From: an uncultured Bacteroidales bacterium
Lineage (GTDB): Bacteria; Bacteroidota; Bacteroidia; Bacteroidales; UBA4417
NCBI GenBank assembly: GCA_903946925.1
Contig: CAJAXK010000374.1
Span: forward strand, 1 to 37,168
Direction: 5' to 3'
DNA length: 37,168 nucleotides
A model generated the notes under the pieces. That model ran no database searches, was not told the DNA's origin, and saw nothing but the letters and a program-made list of their open reading frames with translations. Position 1 is the first letter of the stretch. Every line of letters starts with the position of its first letter. Position numbers and translations under genes: made by a program. Positions 35,905-37,168 of the stretch are shown here, piece by piece.

Positions 35905-36810
35905 TTATCCCTCATTTATTTGCCTCTGAGGCCGTTTATGTTTCCAGCGGCGGTGGGTCCAAAGCCAATATTCGGGAACATTTTGAATATCATTTTCGAG
36001 AAGCCTTGTATGGGTTTCGGTTATTTCGCCTGTTGCCGTTTTAGAAGCATCTTCGCAAATTAATTGTACACGAAAAATGTAATTCCCCCTTTTTACCCTT
36101 TGCATACTCCCATAAACAACAGCCATGTTAAGTTTTTGGGCAATTTTTTCAGGGCCGGTATATACTGGTGTTTCTTGGTTGAGGAATTGCAACCACGCAG
36201 CACCATTGGGGTTTGGGGCCTGGTCGCTGATAAAAAGGGTTGCATTAAGTTCGTGCCGGTTGGCTAACATGCCTTTTAGCGTTCCCGCCATAGGGTATAG
36301 TTTGCAGCCGGTATTTGTCCTAAAACGCAACATCCATTGGTTAAAAAAGGGGCTGCTAAGGGGATGGAATATTGCATACGTTTGATATGCAGGGTGTAAT
36401 GGGCTTCCCCAGGGGCAATATTCCCAATTGCCATAATGCCCCATTATCATCACAATACTTTTTTGTTTGGAATATAAATCCGCAAAAAGTGCAAGTGCCC
36501 CTTCATCCATTTTTCCATGTAAGTACCTTTGCCTCGAGCTGAGGGTAAACAACTTAAACGTTTCAAAAGTTAAATCGATAAAAAAGCGGTAGAAACGGAA
36601 TTCTATATCCTTAAGCTCTTTAACCGACTTTTCAGGAAATGAGTTTGAAAGGTTTGTGCGTACAATTTTTCGCCTATAAGCCATTATATAATAGATAATT
36701 ACGAAGAAAAAATCGGATACCAGGAACAAAATCGGCCATGGCAAAATAGAAATAATAAATATGGATGGTAAAGTAAGGTAAAATACTAAGGCCTGTGCAA
36801 ATTTCTTCAT
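35905..36810 (-). CDS. LpxL/HtrB-type lysophospholipid (lipid A) acyltransferase
   Basis: 301 residues. N-terminal membrane helix (about 8-42), then the acyltransferase H-x4-E motif as H125-YGNW-E130 (MGHYGNWE), ISDQAPN (about 195-201), and the C-terminal YWLWTHRRWKHK typical of LpxL/LpxM-family enzymes. These add secondary acyl chains to lipid A at the inner membrane. One copy is normal for Bacteroidota. An aminolipid acyl donor/acceptor role is an alternative for this family in the phylum. Same strand as spt. Confidence 0.88.
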   Translation of the reverse strand: MKKFAQALVFYLTLPSIFIISILPWPILFLVSDFFFVIIYYIMAYRRKIVRTNLSNSFPEKSVKELKDIEFRFYRFFIDLTFETFKLFTLSSRQRYLHGKMDEGALALFADLYSKQKSIVMIMGHYGNWEYCPWGSPLHPAYQTYAIFHPLSSPFFNQWMLRFRTNTGCKLYPMAGTLKGMLANRHELNATLFISDQAPNPNGAAWLQFLNQETPVYTGPEKIAQKLNMAVVYGSMQRVKRGNYIFRVQLICEDASKTATGEITETHTRLLENDIQNVPEYWLWTHRRWKHKRPQRQINEG

Positions 36811-36832
36811 AAAATGGAATTGTTCGAGGCTG

Positions 36833-36840
36833 CAAAATTA
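36833..36840 (-). promoter_or_regulatory. -7 box for the acyltransferase gene
   Basis: Minus strand TAATTTTG, exact TAnnTTTG, 22 bp before the ATG. Confidence 0.55.
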
Positions 36841-36874
36841 CAATTTTAGTGCGATTGGTAATGTTTAAAAGATG

Positions 36875-36965
36875 TTGGATGTGGGAAGTTGGATGTGGGA
36901 TGTTGGATGTTGGAGGTCGGATGTAGGAGGTCGGATGTAGAAGGTCGGATGTTGGAGGTGCGATG
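36875..36965. repeat. 7-bp tandem repeat (TTGGATG type)
   Basis: Thirteen phased heptamers with pattern TnGGAnG (TTGGATG, TGGGAAG, TCGGATG, TAGGAGG, TTGGAGG and others), no indels. A short further array at 37015-37035 (CCAATAC, CCAATAC, CTAATAA) has the same period. Confidence 0.92.
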
Positions 36966-37036
36966 TGGGTTTGACCCGAAAAACCATTATTGATAACACT
37001 TTGCTTCGTGTCCACCAATACCCAATACCTAATAAC

Positions 37037-37168
37037 TGTCCTATCATGAAATAGGTTGACAAGAAGTTTAGTTCATAACTTTACAATTTGTCAAAAATGG
37101 GACAGAACAAAGTGCGACGCACCTTCAGTGAACCTTTCAAGCGGGAGAAGGTTAAAATGCTTGAAGAT
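37037..37168 (+). mobile_element. Left end of an insertion sequence, cut by the window edge
   Basis: TGTCCTATCATGAAATAGG begins directly after the heptamer repeats and is followed 40 bp later by a transposase start. The exact terminal inverted repeat cannot be fixed without the right end. Confidence 0.55.
37097..37168 (+). CDS. Transposase OrfA-like N-terminus, 3'-truncated
   Basis: Twenty-four codons are visible: MGQNKVRRTFSEPFKREKV and on to the edge. RRTFSxxFKxExV is typical of the helix-turn-helix start of IS3-type OrfA transposases. The rest lies outside the window, so integrity and exact family are unknown. Confidence 0.65.
   Translation, partial: MGQNKVRRTFSEPFKREKVKMLED

Overview
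The window looks like chromosomal DNA from a free-living or sediment-type Bacteroidota (Bacteroidia-like). The evidence is Por/type IX secretion C-terminal sorting domains, a bacteroidetal serine palmitoyltransferase, Bacteroidota-type -7 promoter boxes (TAnnTTTG), few Shine-Dalgarno sites, a tmRNA tag ending YALAA, FISUMP-domain surface proteins, and many intergenic fold-back and 7-bp tandem repeats. I cannot name the species.

Layout. (1) 1-8558: a redox and signalling locus. It holds a 5'-truncated PstS-like/membrane/GcvH-like fusion, a Tat-exported four-cluster ferredoxin (HybA type), an NrfD/HybB-type membrane quinone protein, a second membrane-anchored GcvH-like protein, a histidine kinase with periplasmic haem-binding motifs, and a sigma-54 activator response regulator. 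An archaemetzincin follows. (2) About 9790-15208: an integron-like cassette array with no integrase in the window. Three cassettes each end in a 132-135 bp attC-like palindrome. In each cassette the first bases are the reverse complement of the left end of its own attC, as expected for an excisable circle. Cassette 1 holds a histidine phosphatase, a radical SAM enzyme and a family 2 glycosyltransferase; cassette 2 a UDG-fold-like unknown; cassette 3 a secreted serine hydrolase. (3) 15240-16909: a three-gene HipBST-type toxin-antitoxin operon beside the array. (4) 17144-17520: tmRNA (ssrA) with its terminator.

(5) 17713-23717: surface proteins, namely two FISUMP proteins (one a lipoprotein, one type IX-sorted) and a 985-residue CARDB/type IX-sorted protein. 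(6) 23998-27312: housekeeping genes, with a Mpl-type Mur ligase, a lipoprotein, and PnuC plus a NadR-like kinase for nicotinamide riboside salvage. (7) 27402-36810: a thioredoxin-fold protein without CxxC; an operon of GT4 glycosyltransferase, formyltransferase/propeller fusion and M28 peptidase; then an SDR, serine palmitoyltransferase and an LpxL-type acyltransferase, all suggesting envelope lipid or glycan work. (8) 37037-37168: the left end of an insertion sequence, cut by the window edge.

Intergenic space carries two repeat classes. One is a family of about 150-200 bp fold-back elements with ends like TTGAGTCC(A/G)CTCCGAAAA (five full copies plus fragments). The other is several unrelated tandem arrays that all share a 7-bp period.
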